Of a stretch of DNA of 64,000 bases, positions 38,660 through 47,551 are shown in pieces. The DNA is from Pseudomonas grandcourensis (GTDB lineage: Bacteria > Pseudomonadota > Gammaproteobacteria > Pseudomonadales > Pseudomonadaceae). The notes under the pieces were generated by a model. It had not been told where the DNA came from. It ran no database searches and was given only the letters and a program-made list of their open reading frames with translations. The stretch spans positions 720,501-784,500 of the forward strand of contig NZ_CP150919.1 in assembly GCF_039909015.1 (NCBI RefSeq), written 5' to 3'. A program made the translations under genes and the position numbers. How positions within the stretch are numbered: the first letter of the stretch is position 1; every line of letters begins with the position of its first letter.

Positions 38660-41397
38660 TCCGGCGTCACAATCGGCAGTTCGATGCAGAAACGCGCACC
38701 CTCGGTGGCGTTTTGCACACTCAGTTTTCCGCCCATGTTCTCGACGATGCCGTAGCTCACCGACAAGCCCAAACCGGTGCCGACGCCGACGGGTTTGGTG
38801 GTGAAGAACGGCTCGAAAATCCGCTCCAGCAAACGCGGGTCGATACCGCCGCCGTTATCCTCGACCCACAGGCGTACCGAGTGCGTATCCCGTTCGGCGT
38901 ATACCGAAATCCACGGTCTGAAATCGGGGTTGGCCTCGCGCTTGCCGAGCAATGCATCCCGGGCGTTGACCATCAGGTTGATCAGCACCTGTTCAAGCTG
39001 ATCGACGAAGCCGCGCACCTGCACTTCAAAACCGGTCTCGCTGATGCGCAGGTCGACGCCTTTGCCGCGCATCCCTTCGGACAACAGCGCCAGTGTGCCT
39101 TCGATGGCCAGGGCCGGGTTGAACGGTTGCTGCTCGATTTCCGAACGGCGGCCGAACACCCGCATGTGGTCCACGACTCGCGCGGCGCGCTGCACCTGGG
39201 TGTCGATGCGGGTGAGTTTGTCGATCAGGTAATCGACTTGTACGTCGTCGTTATTCAGGCGCTTGAGTACGTTGACGATGGCCATGCGCATCACGTTCAG
39301 CGGTTGGTTGATCTCATGGGCCAGGCCGGTGGCCATTTCACCGAGGGTAGCCATTTTCGCGCTTTGAGTGAGCTGCTGCTGCGAGCGCCGCACCTCGGTG
39401 TTGTCGCGCCCCACGGCCTGGACCTCGAGCAACTGGCCCTGTTCATCGAACACCCCGCGATCGGACCAGACCCACCAGGCGTGTTCGCGGCCGGGCAGTT
39501 GCAGGTTGATCTCGGCGGTGCTGACCGGAAACTCGGGGCTCAACTGGTTCAACCGTCGGGTGAATGCCTCGCGCTGTTCCCCGGACATCCAGTTGCCCAG
39601 ATTCACCCCGGGCAATTGCTCGGGCGCCATTTCCAGATAGGTGGCCAACGGGCGGTTGCCGAAGGTCAGGGTCAGGTCCGGCTGGTAGCGGCAGATCATC
39701 GCTGGCGAGTCCTCCACCAGAATCCGGTAGCGTTCTTCACTCTGCCTGACCTGTTCGGTGGCCAGGGTCGCTTCGGTGATGTCCAGCCACAGGCCCACGG
39801 CTTCCACCGGCAGGCCGAGGTCGTTGCGCAACAACTTCGCTTCATCCAGCAGCCAGTGATAGTCGCCGCGACTGTCGCGCAACCGATAGCGGGTGCGCAC
39901 CGAGCCTTCACGCAGCAACAGCCGCGTGCGCTCGAAATACTGCAGGCGGTCGTCGGGGTGCACCCGTTCCACCAGCGTCCCGGGTGCGCAGTCGGCAAGG
40001 GTCCAGCCGAGCAGCGGCAACAGGCTGTCGCTGAAGAACACCGGTTGCAACGCACCCTCGACATAGCGTTGTACGTAAATCACCGCCGGAGAGCTGGCGA
40101 TCAGGTTGTCCAGGCGCGCATGGGCGGCGGCGGCGCTCTGCTCCTGGTTCTTGATGTCGCTGATGTCGAGCATGAACCCCACCAGCCGACGGTTTTTCCC
40201 CGCGCCCAGGGCCTGGCCTTGCAGGCGGTACCAGATGGGTTCGGGCACACCGTAGGGGCGATACAGACGCACGCACAGCAGCAGGGGAGTGCCTGTCTCC
40301 TGCAAGTCTTGCAGGCAGATGCGCAGTTCTTCGCGGTCGGCGGGATACACCTGATCGAGCCAGTCCTGCATGGATAACCGCGACGTACCAAGGTTCAGGG
40401 TAGTGGCCAGCGAAGGTGCCAACTGAACCTCGTCGCTGTCGCTGAAGACTTCCCACCAGCCGGTTCCCAGCAAGGCTTGCAGCGACTCCAGGCGTTCCAG
40501 TTGCAGATGATGCCGGTGCTCGCGCAGGCGCTCGAGCAAGGGGCTGGCGAGCGCGGCGGTGATTTGCAGCCAGTCGCGTTCCGTGACATCGGGGGCGCGT
40601 TGTTGCGCTGTATAGAAGCCGCACAGCAACCAGGCGACCACCCCTTGTGCATCGTGATAAGGCACGGCGAAGCCGTCGGTATTGCCGAAGGTGCCTTGCA
40701 GGCGCGGGTGTTCGCGCGGGGTCAGGTGCTGCGGCGCCGAGCCGCTCAAACTGTCCAGCCCCGTGCCCAGGCGTTGACCTTTTTGCCAAAGTTGCGGTGC
40801 ATCGAGGGCCGCGTAGTGCTGGTAAATTTGCCAACCCTGTTCCTGCTCATCGAGCAAGGCCAGGGCAATGCACGGAATCTGAAAGCGCTGGGCCAGGCTT
40901 TGCAGTTGTTCGGCCAGCATCTCGGGCAGGCGAGACAGGCTACACAGGCGTAACTGTCCGGCGATTTGCAGCGTCAGCACCTGGCACTGTTCGCGGTTGC
41001 GCGATTGCCGGCGTTCGAGCAGCAAGTCGCCGATGTCCAGCATCTGCAACAGCCAGGCATCGGCCAAGGGTTGCACCCAGCCGCGCAAATGCAGCGGCGG
41101 ACCGTTGAGGCTGTAAAAGTCCAGGTCCATGGTTTGTCCCAGCCAGTCCGCCGGCGAGCCTTCGATGACAAGGCTGCTGTGGGGCAACAGGAAGTCGAGC
41201 AGATGCGGTGTCTGTGCGCTGGGAGGTTGCTGGGCCAGCAAGTGCCGCAGCGGACCGTTCAATTGAACGACACGCCCCTCGGCATTGAGCCGCATCTGCA
41301 ATCCGAAGCTGTGCACCTGCAGTGCCTCCGGCGGCTCCGGTGGAGGCTGCGGGTGGCGGTGGAGCAGGCGCCCGAACAATTTGTCTCCGGCACTCAA
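38656..41397 (-). CDS. pprA: Sensor histidine kinase PprA
   Basis: A 913-residue kinase with no clear membrane segment. Several PAS/GAF-like sensory modules precede the kinase core. Two PAS repeats are obvious around [14 protein letters not shown] and [17 protein letters not shown]. The HisKA domain carries His694 in [15 protein letters not shown]. The ATPase domain is intact (N-box [39 protein letters not shown]). PprA/PprB is the two-component system that switches on Tad pili, the adhesin BapA and related surface genes in P. aeruginosa. Its ATG overlaps the tadE stop as ATGA. Confidence 0.88.
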   Translation of the reverse strand: MSAGDKLFGRLLHRHPQPPPEPPEALQVHSFGLQMRLNAEGRVVQLNGPLRHLLAQQPPSAQTPHLLDFLLPHSSLVIEGSPADWLGQTMDLDFYSLNGPPLHLRGWVQPLADAWLLQMLDIGDLLLERRQSRNREQCQVLTLQIAGQLRLCSLSRLPEMLAEQLQSLAQRFQIPCIALALLDEQEQGWQIYQHYAALDAPQLWQKGQRLGTGLDSLSGSAPQHLTPREHPRLQGTFGNTDGFAVPYHDAQGVVAWLLCGFYTAQQRAPDVTERDWLQITAALASPLLERLREHRHHLQLERLESLQALLGTGWWEVFSDSDEVQLAPSLATTLNLGTSRLSMQDWLDQVYPADREELRICLQDLQETGTPLLLCVRLYRPYGVPEPIWYRLQGQALGAGKNRRLVGFMLDISDIKNQEQSAAAAHARLDNLIASSPAVIYVQRYVEGALQPVFFSDSLLPLLGWTLADCAPGTLVERVHPDDRLQYFERTRLLLREGSVRTRYRLRDSRGDYHWLLDEAKLLRNDLGLPVEAVGLWLDITEATLATEQVRQSEERYRILVEDSPAMICRYQPDLTLTFGNRPLATYLEMAPEQLPGVNLGNWMSGEQREAFTRRLNQLSPEFPVSTAEINLQLPGREHAWWVWSDRGVFDEQGQLLEVQAVGRDNTEVRRSQQQLTQSAKMATLGEMATGLAHEINQPLNVMRMAIVNVLKRLNNDDVQVDYLIDKLTRIDTQVQRAARVVDHMRVFGRRSEIEQQPFNPALAIEGTLALLSEGMRGKGVDLRISETGFEVQVRGFVDQLEQVLINLMVNARDALLGKREANPDFRPWISVYAERDTHSVRLWVEDNGGGIDPRLLERIFEPFFTTKPVGVGTGLGLSVSYGIVENMGGKLSVQNATEGARFCIELPIVTPD

Positions 41398-41834
41398 AAT
41401 TGCAGGCTCGCACTGGCCGTGAGGGTCGCCGGCAGGTTCGGCACCCGACCGATGCCGGGCAGGTTCAGGAACGGGATGACGGCGCTGATTTTATTGGTGG
41501 GGTAGGTGATGCGCACTGTCAGCAACCCGCCCACGTAAGTAACGGTGGCATCAGTGGCGACATTGAAGTTCAGGGCCGGCGCAATCCAGGCTGTTTGCGT
41601 GGTCAGTTCCGCCTTGGCGCGGGCGATCAGCGCGGCGCTGTAACCGGGGGTGGCCGGGTCCAGCGCCACGCTGCGGCGTACGGCTTCGGCGGTCGACTGG
41701 TTGAATGACTGCATCAACAGCAGCGGCAGGCTATAGCTGATGATGCCGTAGAACACGCCAAAAAAAATGATGAACACCAGGGCGAATTCAATCGCGGCGG
41801 CGCCTTTTTGTTTGTGGGGGAGGCTGGCTTTCAT
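41394..41834 (-). CDS. tadE: TadE-like pseudopilin
   Basis: A 146-residue minor pseudopilin. After a short basic leader (MKASLPHKQKG), the prepilin cleavage motif G/AAAIEF with Glu at +5 starts a hydrophobic helix (ALVFIIFFGVFYGIISYSLP). FppA encoded next door should process it. I chose the ATG at 41834. An upstream start adds 8 residues. It is transcribed ahead of pprA and overlaps it by 4 bases. Confidence 0.85.
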   Translation of the reverse strand: MKASLPHKQKGAAAIEFALVFIIFFGVFYGIISYSLPLLLMQSFNQSTAEAVRRSVALDPATPGYSAALIARAKAELTTQTAWIAPALNFNVATDATVTYVGGLLTVRITYPTNKISAVIPFLNLPGIGRVPNLPATLTASASLQF

Positions 41835-41909
41835 GAGTGCGTCTACCCTGACCAACACTGAGTAATGTCAGCATAGAATCATTCAGCCAAAACGGACGTT
41901 TTTTACCGA

Positions 41910-42380
41910 ATGCAGAGCTTTGTCCTACTGATCTGGCTGGCGCTGTGCGCCGCACAGGATGCCCGGCAGCGGCACATCGCCAATGGCCTGACCCTGGGCG
42001 GCGGCACCTTGGCCCTGGCGTGGTTGCTGTGGAGCGATACGACCTGGCTGGGTGCCGAGGCGCAACAGGGCGGCTGGGCTTTTTTGTTGGCTCTGGGCTT
42101 CACGCTACCGGGCTACGCCATGAAGCGAATGGGTGGCGCAGACGTGAAACTTATGGCCGCCCTGGGTCTTGCGACGGACGGTATGCACGTGCTCGGCACG
42201 TTTATTGGCGCCGGATTGGCCAGCGTTTTCTGGCTGCTGCTGGCGCCAAGAGTCTGGCTTCATATGAGTCAAGGGCTTAGAACCCATCTTTTTTATATGG
42301 CGCCTGAAATGTCAAGGAAGCAGCCATTTGCACCCTTCGTGCTGGTGGGGCTGATGCTGACATTTGCCTGGCTCCACTAA
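41910..42380 (+). CDS. fppA: Flp prepilin peptidase FppA
   Basis: A 156-residue inner-membrane aspartic protease of the TadV/CpaA type that cleaves Flp prepilin and the TadE-type pseudopilins. The two catalytic aspartates are visible, in AAQDARQRHIAN near residue 17 and in MGGADVKLMAALG near residue 77. About four membrane helices remain after the loss of the N-terminal methylase domain seen in PilD. It is divergent from tadE-pprA across a 75-base gap. Confidence 0.9.
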   Translation: MQSFVLLIWLALCAAQDARQRHIANGLTLGGGTLALAWLLWSDTTWLGAEAQQGGWAFLLALGFTLPGYAMKRMGGADVKLMAALGLATDGMHVLGTFIGAGLASVFWLLLAPRVWLHMSQGLRTHLFYMAPEMSRKQPFAPFVLVGLMLTFAWLH

Positions 42381-42494
42381 TCGACCCTTTTGTGTACATA
42401 GCCGCAAACTACGTCTACTTTTCAGACAGAAGTTGTACAGCCGCTGGCTGTCGCTGTGGGACGGGTCAACCTTTGACCTGACAGGGAGTTGCTC

Positions 42495-43277
42495 GTGAGC
42501 AAGTTTACTTCGGCAGTAAAAGTCCTTGTGGTCGACGATGCGCCATTGATCGTTGAAGAGCTTTGCGAATTTCTTGAGGGCAAAGGTTACCGTTGTGTTC
42601 CCTGCGAATCGGCTTGTCAGGCGATCGAGCGTTTCAGCGAAGACCTCGATATCGGCCTGGTGTTGCTGGATCTTCAGATGCCCGGCATGAACGGAATTGA
42701 GCTGATGCAGGAGTTGCAACGGCTATCGGGCAAGCACCGGGCATTCGAGGCGATCATGCTTACCGGGTGTGCCGACAAGCAGGACGTGATCAAGGCCCTG
42801 CGCGCTGGAGTGTCCGACTATTACCAGAAGCCCATTGATCTGAATGAGTTGTTTGAGGGTTTGCAGCGGCAGGAAGTGGCCTTGCAGGAGAGGCACAAGA
42901 GTCTGGAGTTGGGGCATTTGAATCAGAAGCTGCAGTATCTGTCCGAGTCGATCGATGATCTGTACCAGGACCTGGACAAGGTTCGGCGCGGGCCGCATGC
43001 GGCGGATGCAGGTGACCGGGGTGTCGTTGATATTGATGCGGTGGAGGTTCCGGCGATTTTCAATCAGCTGTCTCCGCGGCAGTTGGATGTGGCGCGGCTG
43101 GTGGGCAAGGGGCATACCAATTATCAGATTGCCTGTGAGTTGGGGATTACCGAGAACACGGTGAAGTTGTATGTGTCGCAGGTGTTGCGGTTGACGCATA
43201 TGCATAATCGGACGCAGTTGGCGTTGGCCTTGTCGCCCAGTAGTTCCGTGGGGCGGCAGCGGGTTACGGCGCACTGA
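42495..43277 (+). CDS. pprB: Response regulator PprB
   Basis: A 260-residue two-component regulator. The receiver domain has VLVVDDAPLIVEEL, the phospho-acceptor Asp59 in LVLLDLQMPG, and YYQKPIDLNEL. The C-terminal LuxR-type helix-turn-helix reads LSPRQLDVARLVGKGHTNYQ, then ITENTVKLYVSQVLR. It is the partner of PprA and known in P. aeruginosa to activate flp-tad. I chose GTG at 42495 because the CAGGGAG site is 7 bases upstream. A TTG two codons earlier is the alternative. A 381-bp repeat begins 2 bases after its stop. Confidence 0.88.
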   Translation: MSKFTSAVKVLVVDDAPLIVEELCEFLEGKGYRCVPCESACQAIERFSEDLDIGLVLLDLQMPGMNGIELMQELQRLSGKHRAFEAIMLTGCADKQDVIKALRAGVSDYYQKPIDLNELFEGLQRQEVALQERHKSLELGHLNQKLQYLSESIDDLYQDLDKVRRGPHAADAGDRGVVDIDAVEVPAIFNQLSPRQLDVARLVGKGHTNYQIACELGITENTVKLYVSQVLRLTHMHNRTQLALALSPSSSVGRQRVTAH

Positions 43278-43279
43278 GT

Positions 43280-43660
43280 CTTGGCGGCCTCTGGGCCGAC
43301 CATGTTGGTGGTTTGGGTTGTGTACATATCCGTTTCTTCGGTAACGGCGGCTTATGGTTTCGCCCTTACGGCGAGTCCCTTTGGCAAACGCCCCAAAGGA
43401 ACCAAAGGTCTCGCCCCTTACGTACGGCCCCTCGCTTAGGCTCGGGGTTCCTTCGCTGCGGTATTCATCCGGGGGCATTGCCCTCCGGTCGGCTTCGCTT
43501 CGACCTACATGCAATGAGTTCGACTGCGTCGAACGGCGCTGCGCGCCAGTCCCCGGATGAACACCTCCACTCAGCCTTCCGAGGGGGCGGGTGGATCAAG
43601 ATCAAGAGCTGCAGGCGAGCTAACGCTCGGCCTGATGAGTGGTGAAGAGCGACGCGGTGG
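43280..43660 (+). repeat. 381-bp structured repeat, copy 1
   Basis: Matches 50812-51192 over its whole length without any insertion or deletion that I can see, with only scattered substitutions. Five perfect stems can be drawn: CGGCC/GGCCG (43285-43298), TCGCC/GGCGA, CCTTTGG/CCAAAGG, GTTCGAC/GTCGAAC (43518-43524, 43528-43534), and an outer CATCCGGGG/CCCCGGATG (43466-43474, 43551-43559). The short reading frames inside, on both strands, look spurious. It begins directly after pprB in the same orientation relative to the gene as copy 2. Confidence 0.85.
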
Positions 43661-43686
43661 TCTGTTCTGATGTGCTTTTGCTTTTC

Positions 43687-43785
43687 TGTGGGAGCGAGCT
43701 TGCTCGCGATGGCGGCCTGCCAGCCAACCCATTTCTTTCAGATGTACCCAGCCCAACTGTAGGAGCGAGCCTGCTCGCGATGACG
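43687..43785 (+). repeat. Two REP units in direct orientation
   Basis: GTGGGAGCGAGCTTGCTCGC (43688-43707, continuing to 43715) and TAGGAGCGAGCCTGCTCGCG (43760-43779, continuing to 43785) are REP cores in the same direction. Most other pairs in this window are inverted. Confidence 0.85.
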
Positions 43786-43995
43786 TCCTTCCAGCCAACA
43801 CATTCCTGTGTAGTTTTCCTCAAATCCCTGGGAAATCTCCGACACGCTTTTCAGGTTGTCCGTCGGAAGCGCGATCTCTAGCCTTTGTCGGTCGCTGCAA
43901 AATCAGTGACCGGGCTGTCGCGGCCTTTTAGTTTACTTGGTGCATAATCCACCGGCTCAAACCGGAGCGCTTCGGTGCTTGTCGTTTGATGTAAT

Positions 43996-44125
43996 GGTGG
44001 CTGTGCGCGGGATACCTTCGGGTATGCCGGGTTTCCAAGTAGCTCGGTCCGCGACCCCGCGTACAGCTGCCACCCTTGATTGCTGTCGCGGCGATCAGTG
44101 GCAGCTCCATCTCATACTTGGAGCT
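43996..44125 (+). promoter_or_regulatory. Riboswitch-like structured leader of the DUF6124 gene
   Basis: Three competing stems are seen. (1) GGTGGC (43996-44001) plus TGTGCGCGGG (44002-44011) pair with CCCGCGTACA (44056-44065) and GCCACC (44069-44074), enclosing an ATACC-TTCG-GGTAT hairpin (44012-44025). (2) AGCTGCCAC (44065-44073) can instead pair with GTGGCAGCT (44098-44106). (3) AGCTCC (44103-44108) pairs with GGAGCT (44120-44125), hiding the ribosome binding site, 7 bases before the ATG. Stem 2 shares bases with both 1 and 3, which allows a two-state switch of translation. The pairings are seen. The switching is inferred. Confidence 0.6.
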
Positions 44126-44130
44126 TCACC

Positions 44131-44487
44131 ATGATCAAACCCACCCCAAATCCCCCCGAAACCGACGACGTTTCCCCCTATCAATCCCCCCACTCAAACA
44201 AACTCCACGAAGCCGCTGACCGCGCCCTCGATCACTACCTCAATCCACCCAGACAACCTGCCCCCCACAAGCCCGGCACGATGTTCGTCGTCGCCCCGGA
44301 CATCGACACCGAAACCTTGCTGGCCCACGCCTGTGAATCACTGGCGTCGGCGAGTGTGATGGCAAGTGATTTCGCGGGGTTTCTGCAGGGCTCGCAGCGC
44401 AATACGATGCTGGGGATTGCGCAGGTGATCATGCTGGGTGAGCTGGCGGTGAATCGGGCGCTGGATAATCTCGATCCGCAAGATTAA
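44131..44487 (+). CDS. DUF6124 family protein
   Basis: A 118-residue acidic soluble protein. It opens MIKPTPNPPETDDVSPYQSP, then KLHEAADRALDHYLNP, MFVVAPDIDTETLLAHACES and GELAVNRALDNLDP, a pattern I associate with DUF6124 (formerly grouped with DUF3077), a small Pseudomonas-specific family often present in several copies. Function is unknown. It is preceded by an elaborate structured leader and converges on tadC with a 4-base overlap. It occupies the place where tadD would be expected. Confidence 0.75.
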   Translation: MIKPTPNPPETDDVSPYQSPHSNKLHEAADRALDHYLNPPRQPAPHKPGTMFVVAPDIDTETLLAHACESLASASVMASDFAGFLQGSQRNTMLGIAQVIMLGELAVNRALDNLDPQD

Positions 44488-45380
44488 TGGCCAAAGGACC
44501 GGGCCAGGGCGGTGAAGCCAGGGCCGGCCAGGACGATCAATAACGCCGGGAAGAGAAACAGCATCATCACGACCGACATTTTGGCGGACATCTTGGAGAT
44601 GTATTCCTGCAGGCGCGTCAGGCGCCGGTCGTCGAGCAACTGTTTGAGCGCCAGCAGGGATTTCATCGCGCCGCCACCCTGATGGATCAATTGTTGAAGG
44701 ATCACGCAGGTGTCGGTGAACTCGTCTACCGCAAGCAAGTGGGTGGTCTTGTTCAGCTCTTCGCCCAGTTCCAGGCCGGAATCGACGCGGCTCAGAATCA
44801 GGCGCAGTTCATGGGTGAGGGCGGGCAGCAATTGCCTGCCCTCCTGGCTCAGTACACGCAGGGATTGCTCCACCGCCATGCCGGATTCGAACAGGGTGCG
44901 CAGCAGCGCAATGAAGGTTGAGGTTTCGATGGCCAGTTGTTTTTGCCGACGCTGTGCGGCGGCGGCCAGCCAGCGTTTGGGCAACAGATAGCCGGCGCTG
45001 GTGGCGAGCATCGGGGCGATCCAGTGGTTCTCCACATTCGGGTAGAACAGCCCCTGGATCAGCAAGCACAAGGACAGCGCCAACACCGGCACGCCCACCT
45101 GCAAGGCGGCAAACAGCGAGCGTTGGCGTACGCTGCGCCAGCCCAGGCGGTTGAGCAGGGCCTGGGTTTCGTTGTCCATTTTGACCGACTGCTGCCCCAG
45201 GCGACTGGCGCCCAGGGCTTGCAGCAGTAGGGTGAGGTGGCTATCACCCGGTGCCCTGCCATCGAGCCGATGGGCCACCTGGCGTGCCCGTCGGCTTTGG
45301 TCCAGCAAGGCGCTGAGCAACAACAGTGCCGCCCCGAAAAGCAGCAGTGCGCTCACCAGCAAGAGCATCTTCATATTCAT
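44484..45380 (-). CDS. tadC: Tad inner-membrane platform protein TadC
   Basis: A 298-residue T2SSF/GspF-type membrane protein that forms, with TadB, the platform on which TadA drives Flp pilus assembly. The N-terminal helix is MLLLVSALLLFGAALLLLSA. The GspF-like core is TFIALLRTLFESGMAVEQSL. A terminal helix (MMLFLFPALLIVLAGPGF) follows. It is joined to tadB by an ATGA overlap. It is the last gene of the flp-side tad operon here, since no tadD follows. Confidence 0.9.
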   Translation of the reverse strand: MNMKMLLLVSALLLFGAALLLLSALLDQSRRARQVAHRLDGRAPGDSHLTLLLQALGASRLGQQSVKMDNETQALLNRLGWRSVRQRSLFAALQVGVPVLALSLCLLIQGLFYPNVENHWIAPMLATSAGYLLPKRWLAAAAQRRQKQLAIETSTFIALLRTLFESGMAVEQSLRVLSQEGRQLLPALTHELRLILSRVDSGLELGEELNKTTHLLAVDEFTDTCVILQQLIHQGGGAMKSLLALKQLLDDRRLTRLQEYISKMSAKMSVVMMLFLFPALLIVLAGPGFTALARSFGH

Positions 45381-46261
45381 AGGCTACGCAACATGCGCCA
45401 GAGCGCCAGGCAACCGATCACCTGAAATCCGAAGGCACTCGCCAGCATGGTTTGCCCCGAGCTGTCGTGCCACATGGAAAGCAGGTAGGTTGGATTGGTG
45501 ATGAGAAAGTAGCCTGCGACCGAGACCGGCAGCAGGGCCAGGACCACGGCAGTGATACGGGTTTCGCCGGTCATGGCCTTCAGCTGGCGAGCCGCTTGCT
45601 CGCGTTCGCGGATCATCTTGATCAGGTTTTCCAGCAGCTCACTGGCATTGCCGCCGTAACGGTGGTTGACCTTCAAACCGAGTGCGAGCAGGCGCAGTTC
45701 GTCTTTCTCGTACAACTCGGCGAAGTCCGAAGCGGCGTCTGCCAGGCTGACCCCCAGTTGCACATTGCGCTGAATCCGGCCCATGGCATTTTTCAGCGGG
45801 TCTTCGGCTGAGTCGATGGCGCCGAGCACGGCATCGGCCAGGGTTCGTCCGGACTTCAGGCTGCGTACGGCATGGTCGAGCAACATCGGCAGCTGTTCGA
45901 TCATGCGACTGAGGCGACGCTGATAACGCCAGCTGACGAACAGTCGTACCACCACCGGAGGCACCAGTAGCGCCAGCAGCGCGCCGATCCAGCCATCCAG
46001 GGCAATCCCCAGCAGCACCCCGAGTATCCAGAACACCAGCCATTGACCCAGGCGTTCGGTGGGACGTCCGAGTCCGGCGCGCAGGAACGCCCGCTCAAGG
46101 CCCGCCCATGACGGCTTCTGCACGACCCGCAGCGGTTGTCCCTGGCTCAGGCGTCCCAAAATCCGTTCGTTGCCGGTCTGGCGCAAGCCGTTATAGAGCA
46201 GGCGCAGCGCCAGGCCGAGCAAGATCAGGCAAACGAAGATGAGCAGCGCCGGTTTGAGCAT
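45377..46261 (-). CDS. tadB: Tad inner-membrane platform protein TadB
   Basis: A 294-residue GspF-type partner of TadC. It has an N-terminal helix (ALLIFVCLILLGLALRLLY), a central pair of helices (WLVFWILGVLLGIALDGWIGALLALLVPP region), the core LPMLLDHAVRSLKSGRTLADA and a C-terminal helix pair. It overlaps tadC by 4 bases and follows tadA by 9 bases. Confidence 0.9.
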   Translation of the reverse strand: MLKPALLIFVCLILLGLALRLLYNGLRQTGNERILGRLSQGQPLRVVQKPSWAGLERAFLRAGLGRPTERLGQWLVFWILGVLLGIALDGWIGALLALLVPPVVVRLFVSWRYQRRLSRMIEQLPMLLDHAVRSLKSGRTLADAVLGAIDSAEDPLKNAMGRIQRNVQLGVSLADAASDFAELYEKDELRLLALGLKVNHRYGGNASELLENLIKMIREREQAARQLKAMTGETRITAVVLALLPVSVAGYFLITNPTYLLSMWHDSSGQTMLASAFGFQVIGCLALWRMLRSL

Positions 46262-46270
46262 GCCGTGGCC

Positions 46271-47551
46271 TCAGTACGCCGAGGGAGACAGCGCCGAGTC
46301 CCGGCGCAATTTGTCGCCAGCCGGGTTCACGGCTTCGCGCAGGAAACCGAACCCGGTGTGGCGGTCGAAACGGAACAGCGTGTTGGTGACATATACGTCG
46401 TCACGCACACCGACGACTTCCACCACTTCGCTGACGCAGCGGCGCCCGTCGGGCAAGCGCGTGAGCTGGATGACCACATCGAGCGCCGCGCAGATCATTT
46501 GCCGCAGGGTGCGCTCGGCGATGCTGCGGCCGGTCAAACCCACCAGGGTCTCCAGGCGCAGCAGCGCATCCTGGGCATTGTTGGCGTGTACGGTACTCAT
46601 CGAGCCGTCGTGGCCGGTGTTCATGGCGGTCAACACATCGACCACTTCGACTCCGCGAATTTCGCCGAGGATGATCCGGTCCGGGCGCATCCGCAGGGCG
46701 TTGCGAATCAGGTCGCTGGCTTTCACCTCGCCATGGCCTTCGGCGTTCGGTGGACGGGTTTCCAGGCGCACGACGTGAGGGTGGCCCAGTTGCAGTTCGG
46801 CGACGTCTTCGATGGTGACCAGTCGCTCCTGAGGGTTGATCAACTGGCTGAGAATATTCAGCAGCGTGGTCTTGCCGGTGCCGGTGCCGCCGCTGATCAG
46901 GATGTTGCAGCGTTTGCCCACGGCTTCCTGAATGAATTCGAAGATTGCGTGATCGATGGTTTGCATCGCCATCAGATCGGAGCTTTTGAGCATGTCCTGG
47001 CGGAATTTGCGGATCGACAGGCACGGGCCATCGAGGGCTATCGGCGGAATGATGGCGTTGACCCGGCTGCCGTCCGGCAGGCGCGCGTCGACCATCGGCG
47101 AAGACTCGTCGAGACGTCGGCCCAGGGGCGCGAGAATCCGTTGCATGACACGTTCGACGTGGTGCGAATCGATAAAGCGCAAGTCACTCAGATGCAGCAA
47201 GCCTTCGCGTTCGACAAATACCCGGTGTGGACCGTTGACCAGAATTTCGGTCACCGCCGGGTCGCGCAGCAGGACTTCCAACGGGCCGAAACCGGTGAGT
47301 TCGTCGACGATCTCTTCGGCCAGGCGCTCCATTTCATAGCGGGAAATCGCCAGATGCAAACGCGCGATGTACTCGGCCACCTTGTCGATCACGAACTGCG
47401 ACAGCGTCTGGCGCGAGCCCTCCAGCAGGTTTTTTCCCGACTCTTCGATGGCGTCGATGATGTAGCGGTGCAGCACCAGTTTCAGGCCTTCGTGGTCGGT
47501 ATTGCCGACCGCGCCGCGATGGGGGGAGCCGAAGAGTTTTTCACTGCTCAT
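46271..47551 (-). CDS. tadA: Tad secretion ATPase TadA
   Basis: A 426-residue hexameric VirB11/GspE-type ATPase that powers Flp pilus extension. Walker A is GGTGTGKTTLLN, the Asp box VTIEDVAELQLGHPHVVRLE, Walker B RPDRIILGEIRG and the His box STVHANNAQDAL. The start at 47551 (MSSEKLFGSP) overlaps the tadZ stop as ATGA. The open frame continues far upstream inside tadZ but is not coding. Confidence 0.95.
   Translation of the reverse strand: MSSEKLFGSPHRGAVGNTDHEGLKLVLHRYIIDAIEESGKNLLEGSRQTLSQFVIDKVAEYIARLHLAISRYEMERLAEEIVDELTGFGPLEVLLRDPAVTEILVNGPHRVFVEREGLLHLSDLRFIDSHHVERVMQRILAPLGRRLDESSPMVDARLPDGSRVNAIIPPIALDGPCLSIRKFRQDMLKSSDLMAMQTIDHAIFEFIQEAVGKRCNILISGGTGTGKTTLLNILSQLINPQERLVTIEDVAELQLGHPHVVRLETRPPNAEGHGEVKASDLIRNALRMRPDRIILGEIRGVEVVDVLTAMNTGHDGSMSTVHANNAQDALLRLETLVGLTGRSIAERTLRQMICAALDVVIQLTRLPDGRRCVSEVVEVVGVRDDVYVTNTLFRFDRHTGFGFLREAVNPAGDKLRRDSALSPSAY

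Noticed and set aside
38626..40377. A 583-codon plus-strand frame opposite pprA
   Set aside because: Shadow of the kinase gene, where HisKA and ATPase motifs are intact on the minus strand.
43661..43995. A remnant of tadD or a Tad gene upstream of the DUF6124 gene
   Set aside because: The stretch holds REP units, small hairpins and leader sequence. No frame with TPR-like repeats is present.
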